A stretch of DNA of 53,036 nt, from contig CAMIAK010000016.1 in NCBI GenBank assembly GCA_946222885.1, positions 1 through 53,036 on the forward strand. The letters are read 5' to 3'. Every line of letters starts with the position of its first letter. Within the stretch, counting starts at the first letter, position 1. Of this stretch, positions 7,312 to 16,027 are shown piece by piece. The notes under the pieces were generated by a model. That model saw only the letters and a list, made by a program, of their open reading frames with translations. It was not told where the DNA came from and did not search any database. This DNA comes from an uncultured Nesterenkonia sp. (GTDB taxonomy: Bacteria; Actinomycetota; Actinomycetes; Actinomycetales; Micrococcaceae). A program made the position numbers and the translations under genes.

Positions 7312-7896
7312 CCACTGGTACCAGCCGCGGTGCAGGACCAGCCAGGCGATCAGGCCGTAGCCGGCCTGCCCGGGGCGCCCGCCGTTGGCGGCGAGGTCCC
7401 CGCGCCACTGCTCGTGCTGCCGCAGCGGGCGGTAGGTGTCCACATACACATGTGACCGGCGGGAGGAGACGTCCTGGTAGGCGGCGTTCAGCTCGGCGAT
7501 CCGCAGGTTGCGGTCCTCGTCCAGCGTCGGCACCGGGCCCACCACCAGACAGCGGATGCCCTCCTGGGAGGCCCGGTCCAGGATGTTGGCCAGGTTCAGC
7601 CGGGACCGGGCCGAGCTGGCACCGTCCAGATCGGCATCGTTGAGGGCGATGAGCAGGAAGTTCTCCGTGCCCTCGGCGGCCCCCGCGGAGAACCGGGGCA
7701 TGGCCTCCTCCTGCCAGCGGCGGGAGAGCGCCTCGGTCCCCTCGCGGGGCATCGCCAGCACGTAGTGCTCCAGGCTCACGGTGTCCACGGGCGTCTTGGC
7801 CAGCACACGGCCGAACCATCCGAGCGCCCGCGGATCACCGATTCCGCTCAGCAGCTCATTGCCGAGGGCGACGAGCCTGATGTGACGTGGTTCCAT
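7285..7896 (-). CDS. SGNH/GDSL hydrolase-like protein with substituted catalytic blocks
   Basis: The 203-residue protein aligns by eye with actinobacterial GDSL-type esterases. Block I is ALGNELLSGIGDPRALGW where active members have GDS, block III is ALNDADL (usually GxND), and block V is ANGGRPGQAGYGLIAW where active members have DxxHPxxxGY. The nucleophile Ser is Glu, and the block V Asp and His are Asn and Arg. I therefore expect a non-hydrolytic or altered protein with the SGNH fold. It starts at ATG 7896, seven bases after a TAGGCT -10, without a Shine-Dalgarno sequence, and is 19 bases downstream of kgd on the same strand. Confidence 0.7.
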   Translation of the reverse strand: MEPRHIRLVALGNELLSGIGDPRALGWFGRVLAKTPVDTVSLEHYVLAMPREGTEALSRRWQEEAMPRFSAGAAEGTENFLLIALNDADLDGASSARSRLNLANILDRASQEGIRCLVVGPVPTLDEDRNLRIAELNAAYQDVSSRRSHVYVDTYRPLRQHEQWRGDLAANGGRPGQAGYGLIAWLVLHRGWYQWLGLPEPTA

Positions 7897-7903
7897 TCCG
7901 GAC

Positions 7904-7909
7904 AGCCTA
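7904..7909 (-). promoter_or_regulatory. -10 TAGGCT, leaderless promoter of the SGNH-like gene
   Basis: TAGGCT on the minus strand ends seven bases before ATG 7896. It lies in the 19-base gap after kgd and overlaps none of its codons. Confidence 0.5.
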
Positions 7910-7915
7910 CAGCCC

Positions 7916-10900
7916 TCACAGGTCCAGGTGCGGGAAGGCCTGCGAGAGCAGGGTCTCCAGCTCCTTGGCGTGACGCTTGGCCTGACCCACCGAGGTCGCC
8001 GCCGACTCCGGCCGGGCGGCCACCAGCAGATCCTGCTTCAGCAGCGGCTGCAGGTTCAGGCCGAGGAAGGGCCACGGGCCCTGGTTCTCCGGCTCGTCCT
8101 GGGCGTAGACGAACTCCGCGTCGGCCGGGTAGCGGTCCAGCTCCTCCTGCAGCTGCTCCACCGGCATCGGGTAGAGCTGCTCCATCCGCACGATGGCAGT
8201 GGTCTCGTCATCGTGCTTGGAGCGGGTGGCGATCAGGTCGTAGTAGAGACGGCCTGAGACCACCAGCACACGCTTGACCTTCTGCGGGTCCACCGTGCGG
8301 TCGCCGATGACCTCCTGGAAGGTCCCGCTGGTGAAGTCCTCCACCGAGTTCGCCGCGGCCTTCAGGCGCAGCAGCTGCTTCGGGGAGAAGACGATCAGCG
8401 GGCGGCGCGGGCGTGCCACGGCCTGGCGGCGCAGCAGGTGGAAGTAGTTCGCTCCGTTGGAGGGCATGACCACGGTCATGTTGTCCTCGGCGCAGAGCTG
8501 CAGGAACCGCTCCGGGCGCCCGGAGGAGTGGTCCGGCCCCTGGCCCTCGTAGCCGTGGGGCAGGAGCATGACCACGCTGGAGCGCTGGCCCCACTTCTGC
8601 TCGGCGGTGGCGATGAACTCATCGATGATGATCTGGCCGCCGTTGACGAAGTCGCCGAACTGGGCCTCCCAGAGGACCAGGGCGTTCGGGTTCTCCACCG
8701 AGTATCCGTACTCGAAGCCCAGAGCCGCGTACTCGGAGAGCAGCGAGTCATAGATGAAGAGCCGAGCCTGGTCCTCGGTCAGGTTCTTCAGCGGGTACCA
8801 CTCGTCGCCGTTGACCCGGTCATGGAAGACTGCATGGCGCTGCACGAAGGTGCCGCGGCGGGAGTCCTGGCCGGACAGGCGCACCTCGGTGCCCTCCATC
8901 AGCAGCGAGCCGAAGGCGGCGATCTCCGCGAAGCCCCAGTCGATGCCGCCCTCGCGCGACATCTTGGCGCGCTTCTCCAGCAGGGACTTCAGCTTCGGGT
9001 GAGCGGTGAAGCCCTCCGGGATGTTGGTGTGGACCTCGCCGATGTGGGCGAGCTTGTCCTCCGAGATCGCGGTGTCCTCGGGGGAGCGCTCCGGGGTGGT
9101 CTCCTCCTCCTCGGAGGCGGTGGGCGCGACGTCCCCGCGGGAGGAGCCGCCGCCGTCGGAGATAGTGGAGACCGGCTGCGTCTGGGCCGCATGGGTCTCG
9201 GTGAAGACCCGCTCCAGGCGCTGGCGGTAGTCCTGCAGCGCCTGGTCGGCCTCTTCCTGGGTGATGTCGCCGCGTCCGACCAGCGCCTCGGTGTACAGCC
9301 GGCGGGTGGTGCGCTTGGCCTCCACCAGTTTGTACATCTTCGGCTGGGTCATCGAGGGGTCGTCGCCCTCATTGTGGCCGCGGCGGCGGTAGCACACCAG
9401 GTCGATCACGACGTCCTTGTTGAACCGCTGGCGGTAGCGGAAGGCCAGCTGGGCCACGCGCGCCACCGACTCCGGGTCATCGGCGTTGACGTGGAAGACC
9501 GGAGCCTGGATGGCCTTGGCCATATCGGTGGAGTAGGTCATCGAACGCGCCGAGGACGGTGCGGTGGTGAAGCCGACCTGGTTGTTGACCACCACGTGCA
9601 CGGTGCCGCCGGTGCGGTAGCCGCGCAGCTGGGAGAGGTTCAGCGTCTCCGCGACCACGCCCTGACCTGCGAAGGCGGCGTCGCCGTGGATCAGCAGCGG
9701 CATCACCGAGAAGGAGTTCAGCGAGTCCGATCCCTGATCCAGGCGGTCCTGCATGGCGCGGACCACCCCCTCGACCACCGGGTTGACCGCCTCCAGGTGG
9801 GAGGGGTTGGCGGCCAGGTAGACATTGGTGGAGTTGCCGCGGTCAGAGGTGAACTCCCCGCGGGTGCCCAGGTGGTACTTCACGTCGCCCGAGCCGGAGC
9901 CGGCCTCGCGGCCCTCGAACTCGCGGAAGACCTGTGCGTAGGTCTTGCCGGCGATGTTGGTCAGCACGTTGAGGCGGCCGCGATGGGCCATGCCGATGGC
10001 GACCTCGTCCAGCCCCTCGTCGGCGGCCTCGGAGAGCACCACGTCCAGCAGCGGGATCAGCGACTCGCCGCCCTCCAGGGAGAAGCGCTTCTGGCCGACG
10101 AACTTGGTTTGCAGGAAGGTCTCGAAGGCCTCTGCGGCGTTGAGCCGGCCCAGGATGCGGAACTGCTCGTCCCGGCTGGGCTTCTCATAGGGGTGCTCGA
10201 TCTCGTCCTGGAACCACCGGCGCTCCTCCGGGGACTGGATGTGCATGTACTCGATGCCGGTGCTGCGGCAGTACGAGTCGCGGAGCACGCCCAGGATGTT
10301 GCGCAGCGGCAGCATCTCCTTGCCGCCGAAGCCGCCGGTGGGCCACTCGCGGTCCAGATCCCACAGGGTCAGACCGTGGGACTCGATGTCCAGGTCCGGG
10401 TGGGAGCGCATCTTGTACTCCAGCGGATCCACCGAGGCCATCAGGTGGCCGCGGACGCGGTAGGAGTGGATGAGCTGCTGGATCCGGGCGACCTTGTTGA
10501 TCTGGTCCTCGGGGTTGACCTGGATGTCGGCGGACCAGTGGATCGGCTCGTAGGGGATCCGCAGGGCCTGGAAGATCTCCTCGTAGAACCCGTCCTTGCC
10601 GAGCAGGAACTCGTGGATGGTCTTGAGGAACTCGCCGGAGCCGGCACCCTGGATGACGCGGTGGTCATAGGTGGAGGTCAGGGTGATGACCTTGGAGACG
10701 GCCAGGTTGTTCAGGGTCTTCTCGGAGGCGCCCTGGAACTCGGCGGGGTACTCCAGGGCACCCACGCCCACGATGACGGCCTGGCCCTTGGAGAGCCGCG
10801 GCACCGAGTGCACGGTCCCGATGCCGCCGGGGTTGGTCAGCGAGACGGTGGTGCCCGCGTAGTCGGCGGGGGTGAGCTTGTTGTCCCGGGCGCGCTTGAC

Positions 10901-11767
10901 GACATCGTCGTAGGCGGCCCAGAAGTCGGTGAAGCTCATCTCCTCGGCGGCCTTGATGTTCGGCACCACCAGAGCACGGGTGCCGTCGGGGCGCGGCATG
11001 TCGATGGCCAGGCCGAAGTTCACATGCGCCGGCTGGACGGACACCGGCTTGTTGTCCTTGACGTCGTAGGTGACGTTCATCGACGGGTGGGCGCGCAGCG
11101 CCTTCAGCATCGCGTAGCCGATGATGTGGGTGAAGGAGATCTTGCCGCCGCGGGTCCGCTTGAGGTGATTGTTGATCACAGTGCGGTTGTCGATCAGCAG
11201 CTTCGCCGGCACGGCGCGCACAGTGGTCGCCGTCGGGACCTCCAGGGAGGCGTCCATGTTGGCGGCGATGGCCTTGGAGATGCCCTTGAGCGGGGTGACC
11301 TCGTCCTGCTTCTCCTCGGTGCCCTCCTCCTTCTTCTTGTCCTTGGCGGAGGCCTGGGCGGGCTCGGAGGGGATCGGGGTGGTGTCGGAGTCCTTGGACT
11401 TCTTGGTGGTCGGCGTCTTGGGGGCCACCGGCTTGGTGTCCCCCGCCTTCTCGCCGGAGGAGCGCTGTGCGCTCTCCGGGTCGGCCGGGGTGGCGGAGGC
11501 GGGGGTGGTCTCCTGGGAGCTGCGCTGGTTGCCGGCCGAGGGCTTCGACTCGCTCTTCGCGGCGGAGCCGTTCTGCGAGGCCTCCGCGGGCTTCTGCTCA
11601 CCGGCGGATGAGGCGCTGCCGCCCTCACCCTCCAGCCTGCGGAAGATGTCCGCCCATTTGCGGTCCACCGAATCAGGGTCGTCCCGATACTTGTCGTATA
11701 TGTCGGCGACCAACCATTCGTTCCCGGGGAATTCTTCCGCAAGACGGCTGGACGTTAGCTCTGGCAC
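7916..11767 (-). CDS. kgd: Multifunctional 2-oxoglutarate decarboxylase/dehydrogenase E1 fused to an E2 domain
   Basis: The 1283-residue protein is the actinobacterial form of the 2-oxoglutarate dehydrogenase E1 (Kgd, OdhA). Residues 1-45 are the E1 N-terminal segment (SRLAEEFPGNEWLVADIYDKY). Residues 46-155 are a Ser/Ala/Pro/Lys linker. Residues 156-390 form a lipoyl-less E2 acyltransferase domain with STYDHRVIQ (His369). From about 410 follows the thiamine-diphosphate E1 module with GMAHRGRLNVL, HGDAAFAGQGVVAETLN and GHNEGDDPSMTQPKMY, ending in the transketolase C-terminal domain. In mycobacteria and corynebacteria this enzyme is controlled by GarA/OdhI, a forkhead-domain protein. Start GTG 11767 is preceded by GAAGAGG. 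Confidence 0.96.
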   Translation of the reverse strand: MPELTSSRLAEEFPGNEWLVADIYDKYRDDPDSVDRKWADIFRRLEGEGGSASSAGEQKPAEASQNGSAAKSESKPSAGNQRSSQETTPASATPADPESAQRSSGEKAGDTKPVAPKTPTTKKSKDSDTTPIPSEPAQASAKDKKKEEGTEEKQDEVTPLKGISKAIAANMDASLEVPTATTVRAVPAKLLIDNRTVINNHLKRTRGGKISFTHIIGYAMLKALRAHPSMNVTYDVKDNKPVSVQPAHVNFGLAIDMPRPDGTRALVVPNIKAAEEMSFTDFWAAYDDVVKRARDNKLTPADYAGTTVSLTNPGGIGTVHSVPRLSKGQAVIVGVGALEYPAEFQGASEKTLNNLAVSKVITLTSTYDHRVIQGAGSGEFLKTIHEFLLGKDGFYEEIFQALRIPYEPIHWSADIQVNPEDQINKVARIQQLIHSYRVRGHLMASVDPLEYKMRSHPDLDIESHGLTLWDLDREWPTGGFGGKEMLPLRNILGVLRDSYCRSTGIEYMHIQSPEERRWFQDEIEHPYEKPSRDEQFRILGRLNAAEAFETFLQTKFVGQKRFSLEGGESLIPLLDVVLSEAADEGLDEVAIGMAHRGRLNVLTNIAGKTYAQVFREFEGREAGSGSGDVKYHLGTRGEFTSDRGNSTNVYLAANPSHLEAVNPVVEGVVRAMQDRLDQGSDSLNSFSVMPLLIHGDAAFAGQGVVAETLNLSQLRGYRTGGTVHVVVNNQVGFTTAPSSARSMTYSTDMAKAIQAPVFHVNADDPESVARVAQLAFRYRQRFNKDVVIDLVCYRRRGHNEGDDPSMTQPKMYKLVEAKRTTRRLYTEALVGRGDITQEEADQALQDYRQRLERVFTETHAAQTQPVSTISDGGGSSRGDVAPTASEEEETTPERSPEDTAISEDKLAHIGEVHTNIPEGFTAHPKLKSLLEKRAKMSREGGIDWGFAEIAAFGSLLMEGTEVRLSGQDSRRGTFVQRHAVFHDRVNGDEWYPLKNLTEDQARLFIYDSLLSEYAALGFEYGYSVENPNALVLWEAQFGDFVNGGQIIIDEFIATAEQKWGQRSSVVMLLPHGYEGQGPDHSSGRPERFLQLCAEDNMTVVMPSNGANYFHLLRRQAVARPRRPLIVFSPKQLLRLKAAANSVEDFTSGTFQEVIGDRTVDPQKVKRVLVVSGRLYYDLIATRSKHDDETTAIVRMEQLYPMPVEQLQEELDRYPADAEFVYAQDEPENQGPWPFLGLNLQPLLKQDLLVAARPESAATSVGQAKRHAKELETLLSQAFPHLDL

Positions 11768-11937
11768 TGTGGATACGCCTCTTCCATATGTGTTCTGTGG
11801 TTGCCCGGCACGGCCTTGTGCGGGCTACGGTTGTCCGTCACCGAAGTCCAAGCATAGTGACTCGGGCTACGTCGTTGCCACCGCTCGCGGTATCGTGTCA
11901 GACGCCGACCGATCCCCTCCAGCGGAAGCGCAGCCCC

Positions 11938-13395
11938 ATGAAGTTCCTCAGCGAGCCCCTCACCGACCTCACCTATGCGGACGTCTTCCTGGTCCCGTCA
12001 CGTTCTGAGACGGTCTCGCGCATGGAGGCCGACATCTCCGCCGACGACGGAACCGGCTCCACGATCCCTCTGGTGGCGGCGAATATGACGTCGGTGACCG
12101 GCCGCCGCATGGTCGAGACCATGGCCCGGCGCGGTGGTCTGGGCGTGCTGCCCCAGGACGTCCCCCTGGAGGTGATCCGCCAGGTGACGGACTGGGTGAA
12201 GGGCTGCCACCCCGTCTTCGAGACTCCGCTGAAGGTCACCCCGCAGGACACGCTGCTGGACGTGCTGCACCTGCTGGACAAGCGGAACCACCCTGCCGTC
12301 TGCGTCGTCGACGATGAGCTGCGGCTGGCCGGGATCGTCAACGCCGGCGACGGCGAAGGCGTGGACCGCTTCTCCTCGGTGGCCTCGGTGATGCGGATGC
12401 CGCAGGTGCGGTTCACCGTGGCTGAGGTCGAGGCAGAGGGGCTGGAGAGCATCTTCGAGCAGATGGACGCCGCAGGCGCCGACTACGCCCCGGTCACCGG
12501 GGCGGACGGCACCCTGGCCGGGGTGCTCACCCCTCGCGGGGCCCTGCGCTCCACCCTCTTCCGCCCGAACCTCGACGCCCGGGGCAGGCTGAAGGTCGCC
12601 GCCGCCGTCGGGATCAACGGTGATGTGGGGTCCAAGGCCTCCGCCCTGCTGGAGGCCGGTGTCGACGTGCTGGTGGTCGACACCGCCCACGGGCATCAGC
12701 GGAAGATGCTCGAGGCGCTGGCCGCCGTGCGGAGCGCCGTGGAGCAGACCGGGCTGGTGGTCCCCGTGGTGGCCGGCAATGTGGTCTCCGCCGAGGGCGT
12801 GCGGGACCTGGTGGAGGCCGGGGCCGACATCATCAAGGTCGGAGTGGGCCCGGGGGCGATGTGCACCACCCGCATGATGACCGCCGTCGGGCGGCCGCAG
12901 TTCTCCGCCGTGCTCGAATGTGCCGAGGCGGCCCGGGATCTGGGCAGGCACGTCTGGGCCGACGGGGGAGTGCGCCACCCCCGTGACATCGCGCTGGCGC
13001 TGGCCGCAGGAGCCTCCCAGGTGATGGTCGGCTCCTGGTTCGCCGGGACACATGAATCCCCGGGTGACCTGCTCACCGACCCGGAGGGCCGCCGCTATAA
13101 GGAGAGCTACGGCATGGCCTCCTCCCGGGCGGTGCAGAGCCGCACCGCGGGGGAGAGCGCCTTCTCCCGGGCGCGGAAGGGCCTCTTCGAGGAGGGGATC
13201 TCCACCTCCACCATGTACCTGGATCCGCGCCGGCCCGGAGTGGAGGACCTGCTGGACTCGATCACCGCCGGAGTGCGCTCCTCGATGACCTATGCGGGGG
13301 CCACAGACCTCACGCAGTTCCGCCAGCGGGCGATCGTCGGAGTGCAGTCGGCGGCCGGGTATGAGGAGGGCAAGCCGCTCTCCGCCTCCTGGTAG
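11938..13395 (+). CDS. guaB1: GuaB1-family GMP reductase (IMP dehydrogenase-related, with CBS pair)
   Basis: From ATG 11938 the protein has 485 residues. The (beta/alpha)8 barrel begins with the TYADVFLVPSRSE segment and is interrupted at about residues 95-210 by two CBS motifs. The catalytic loop is GPGAMCTTRMM with the nucleophilic cysteine, followed by VWADGGVRHPRDIALALAAGA and MVGSWFAGT. In mycobacteria this family (formerly annotated as a second IMP dehydrogenase) works as a GMP reductase, turning GMP into IMP for purine salvage. It diverges from kgd across a 170-base gap that contains a possible -10 (TATCGT) about 43 bases before the start. IMP dehydrogenase activity is the alternative. 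Confidence 0.85.
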   Translation: MKFLSEPLTDLTYADVFLVPSRSETVSRMEADISADDGTGSTIPLVAANMTSVTGRRMVETMARRGGLGVLPQDVPLEVIRQVTDWVKGCHPVFETPLKVTPQDTLLDVLHLLDKRNHPAVCVVDDELRLAGIVNAGDGEGVDRFSSVASVMRMPQVRFTVAEVEAEGLESIFEQMDAAGADYAPVTGADGTLAGVLTPRGALRSTLFRPNLDARGRLKVAAAVGINGDVGSKASALLEAGVDVLVVDTAHGHQRKMLEALAAVRSAVEQTGLVVPVVAGNVVSAEGVRDLVEAGADIIKVGVGPGAMCTTRMMTAVGRPQFSAVLECAEAARDLGRHVWADGGVRHPRDIALALAAGASQVMVGSWFAGTHESPGDLLTDPEGRRYKESYGMASSRAVQSRTAGESAFSRARKGLFEEGISTSTMYLDPRRPGVEDLLDSITAGVRSSMTYAGATDLTQFRQRAIVGVQSAAGYEEGKPLSASW

Positions 13396-13485
13396 CATTT
13401 CTGCCCTATGGAGTATCGACAACCTGGCTTCGCCGGTATTCTCAGTTCCCTCCCCGTCCCTGATGTGCGGGGGTGCATCCTCTAG

Positions 13486-14904
13486 GTGGAATGGCTGCTC
13501 CTCGGCGTCGGCCTGGTGCTCATCCTGGGCAACGGCTTCTTCGTCGCCGTCGAATTCTCCCTCGTAGCGCTCGACCAGCCCACCGTCCAGCAGGCCGTGG
13601 ACCGCGGCGACAAGCGGGCCGTGCCGCTGATGAGATGTCTGAAGTCGCTGTCCACGCAGCTCTCCAGCTGCCAGCTGGGCATCACGCTGAACACGCTGCT
13701 GATCGGCTATGTCACCGAGCCGGCTCTGGGCTCCCTCCTGGAGGGGCCCATCGAGGCGGTCGGGGTTCCCGACGCCGCCGCCGGGGCGGTCTCGCTGTTC
13801 ATCGCCATGCTGGTCGCCACCCTGGTGACCATGCTGATCGGCGAGCTGGTGCCCAAGAACCTCGCCGTGGCCGAGGCCTTCCGCGTGGGGCGCGCACTGG
13901 CGCGGCCGCAGCTGGTCTTCACCGCGATCTTCCGCCCGCTGATCATCGTGCTCAACGGCTTCTCCAACAAGGTCCTCCACCGCTTCGGCCTGGAGGTCAA
14001 GGAGGAGCTCTCCGGAGCCCGCACCCCGGAGGAGCTCTCCTCGATGGTGCGCCGCTCGGCGAACCTGGGCACCCTGGACGAGGGCACTGCGGCCTTCCTG
14101 GACCGCACTCTGCGCTTCTCGGACCAGACTGCGGCCGATGTGATGACGCCCCGGCTGCGGATGGCCACCGTCGGCGCCGGGGCCCCGCTGACCGAGCTCA
14201 TCGAGCTGGCCCGGCGCACCGGCTACTCCCGCTTCCCGGTCCTCGGCGACTCCGTGGACGAGGTGCGCGGGGTGACCCACGTGAAGAAGGCGGTGGCCGT
14301 CCCGCGCGAGAAGCGTGAGGGCCTGGTGGCCGCGACCCTGATGTCCGAGGCCACCCGCGTGCCCGAGACCATCCACCTGGACGCCCTGCTGCCGGTGCTG
14401 CGCGAGGCCCCTCTGCAGGTGGCCATCGTGATCGATGAGTACGGAGGCACCTCCGGGGTGGTCACCCTGGAGGACCTCATCGAGGAGATCGTCGGCGAAG
14501 TCGCTGACGAGCACGACCGCATCGCCCCCGGAGTGCTGCAGGCCGCCTCCGGGGACTGGTACTTCCCGGGCCTGCTGCGCCCGGATGAGATCAACGCGCA
14601 GATCCTGGAGCTGAACATCCCCGACGACGCCGCCTATGAGACCGCCGCCGGCTATGTCCTGTCCTCTCTGGGCAGGATCGCCGCCGTCGGCGATGAGGTC
14701 CCCGTGGAGGGAGGGCGGCTGGTGGTCGCCGGCATCGACGGGCGGCGGATCGACCGGCTGCGGTTCATCCCGGACCCGGAGGCCCGCCGCGCCGCCCAGG
14801 AGGCGGCCACCGCCCGGGCCCGGAAGCTGGCCGAGGAGCGCGAGGAGCACGCCCGGCTGGCGGCCCAGGAGGCCGCCCGTTCGCCAGGAGGTGAGCGCCG
14901 ATGA
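13486..14904 (+). CDS. CNNM/CorC-type membrane protein with DUF21, CBS pair and CorC_HlyC domain
   Basis: The 472-residue protein has an N-terminal DUF21 transmembrane module (WLLLGVGLVLILGNGFFVAVEF, then GITLNTLLIGYVTEPALGSLL and a third helix with IGELVPKNLAVAE). Two CBS motifs follow (ADVMTPR..., GYSRFPVLGDS; VAIVIDEYGGTSGVVTLEDL). Then come a CorC_HlyC domain and an Ala/Glu/Arg-rich tail. Relatives are magnesium/cobalt exporters or magnesium-dependent regulators; the old name hemolysin is misleading. GTG 13486 has no clear ribosome site; the 90 bases before it contain a possible TCGACA/TATTCT promoter. It overlaps the next, paralogous gene by four bases. Confidence 0.85.
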   Translation: MEWLLLGVGLVLILGNGFFVAVEFSLVALDQPTVQQAVDRGDKRAVPLMRCLKSLSTQLSSCQLGITLNTLLIGYVTEPALGSLLEGPIEAVGVPDAAAGAVSLFIAMLVATLVTMLIGELVPKNLAVAEAFRVGRALARPQLVFTAIFRPLIIVLNGFSNKVLHRFGLEVKEELSGARTPEELSSMVRRSANLGTLDEGTAAFLDRTLRFSDQTAADVMTPRLRMATVGAGAPLTELIELARRTGYSRFPVLGDSVDEVRGVTHVKKAVAVPREKREGLVAATLMSEATRVPETIHLDALLPVLREAPLQVAIVIDEYGGTSGVVTLEDLIEEIVGEVADEHDRIAPGVLQAASGDWYFPGLLRPDEINAQILELNIPDDAAYETAAGYVLSSLGRIAAVGDEVPVEGGRLVVAGIDGRRIDRLRFIPDPEARRAAQEAATARARKLAEEREEHARLAAQEAARSPGGERR

Positions 14905-15974
14905 CCGGCGATCTGTTCGGGCTGGTCTGGCTGGTGGTCCTGCTGGCCGGAAACGCCTTCTTCGTCGCCGGGGAGTTTGCGGTGCTCAGCGCCCGGCGCA
15001 GCCAGATCGAGCCCAGGGCCGAGGCCGGGTCCAAGCGGGCGAAGACCGCGCTCTATGCGATGGAGCACGTCTCCCAGATGCTCGCGATCTCCCAGCTGGG
15101 CATCACCGTCTGCTCGCTGCTGATCCTGTTGGTCTCCGAGCCGGCCATCCACCATCTGCTCACCGATCCCATGGCGGCTCTCGGGGTGCCCTATGCGGCG
15201 GCCAGCGCGGCCGCCTTCGTGGTGGCGCTGCTGTTCGTGAGCTTCCTGCATGTGACCTTCGGCGAGATGGTGCCCAAGAACACCGCGGTGTCCATCGCGG
15301 ACAAGGCGGTGCTGGTGGTCGCGCCCCCGCTGGTGTTCCTCTACCGGGTGTTCTTCCCGATCATCTGGCTGCTGAACACCTTCGCCAACCTCATGCTGCG
15401 CGCCATGAAGGTCACCCCGCGCGACGAGGTGGTCTCCACCTTCACCCTGGAGGAGATGGAGTCCATCGTCGCCGAGTCCAAGCGCGGCGGCACCGTGCGG
15501 GACGAGTCGGGGGTCATCGCCGGAGCCCTGGAGTTCAGCGAGTACACCGCCCAGAAGGTCATGGTGCCGGTGGAGGAGCTGGTGACCCTGCCCGCCGATG
15601 TCACCCCGAAGAAGGTGGAGAAGGCGGTGGGCCGCACCGGCTTCTCGCGCTTCGTGGTCGCCGATGAGGAGGGCGGCCTCACCGGCTATATCCATCTCAA
15701 GGACGTCATGAGCCTGCCGGAGTCCCGCTCGGCGGACCCGATCCCGGTCACCGCGGTGCGCTCGCTGGGGAACATGTCCCCGGAGGACGAGGTGGATGAC
15801 TGCCTGGCGCAGATGCAGCGCACCGGCTCCCATCTGGCGCGGGTCATCGACGACGGCGGGCAGACCCTGGGCGTGCTCTTCCTGGAGGACGTCCTGGAGG
15901 TCCTGGTGGGGGAGATCAATGACGCGACCCAGTCGCGCGACTCCCGCCGGATGCACCGGGTGGAGGACTCCTGA
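14901..15974 (+). CDS. Second CNNM/CorC-type protein, shorter paralogue
   Basis: This 357-residue protein repeats the layout of its neighbour: DUF21 membrane module (LAGNAFFVAGEFAVLSARRSQIEP, QLGITVCSLLILLVSEPAI, VTFGEMVPKNTAVS), followed by a CBS pair (TGFSRFVVADEEGGLTGYIHLKDV; ARVIDDGGQTLGVLFLEDVLE). It ends about 20 residues after the second CBS motif, so the C-terminal CorC_HlyC domain is missing. The ATGA overlap couples it to the longer gene, and the two may act as a heteromer. Such tandem long/short pairs recur in actinobacteria. Transported ion and direction cannot be told from sequence. Confidence 0.85.
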   Translation: MTGDLFGLVWLVVLLAGNAFFVAGEFAVLSARRSQIEPRAEAGSKRAKTALYAMEHVSQMLAISQLGITVCSLLILLVSEPAIHHLLTDPMAALGVPYAAASAAAFVVALLFVSFLHVTFGEMVPKNTAVSIADKAVLVVAPPLVFLYRVFFPIIWLLNTFANLMLRAMKVTPRDEVVSTFTLEEMESIVAESKRGGTVRDESGVIAGALEFSEYTAQKVMVPVEELVTLPADVTPKKVEKAVGRTGFSRFVVADEEGGLTGYIHLKDVMSLPESRSADPIPVTAVRSLGNMSPEDEVDDCLAQMQRTGSHLARVIDDGGQTLGVLFLEDVLEVLVGEINDATQSRDSRRMHRVEDS

Positions 15975-15985
15975 GATCGATCAAT

Positions 15986-16020
15986 TGAGATTTGTTCTCA
16001 TTATCAGTCAGGGGTAGTCT
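15986..16020 (+). promoter_or_regulatory. znuA promoter with probable Zur operator
   Basis: The inverted repeat TGAGA-TTTGT-TCTCA (15986-16000), continued by TTATCA, resembles the TGAnAAtcatTnTCA-type boxes of Zur. It overlaps a -35 TTGTTC (15992-15997), which is 17 bases from -10 TAGTCT (16015-16020). The -10 ends seven bases before ATG 16028, so the transcript is leaderless. Binding of zinc-loaded Zur here would block polymerase. The zur gene lies 2.6 kb away at the other end of the locus. Confidence 0.7.
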
Positions 16021-16027
16021 TCTCGCT

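Noticed and set aside
8438..11611. A 1057-codon open frame antisense to kgd, and similar long frames at 11998-14850, 36500-39508 and 42487-45039 (minus)
   Set aside because: They are exact shadows of recognised genes in a high-GC genome, rich in Gly/His/Gln/Leu/Val/Asp composition produced by the opposite strand, with no known domains or start signals.
13396..13485. TCGACA / TATTCT as a firm promoter for the first CNNM-type gene
   Set aside because: The spacer is only 15 bases and no ribosome site follows, so I mention it only inside the gene entry.
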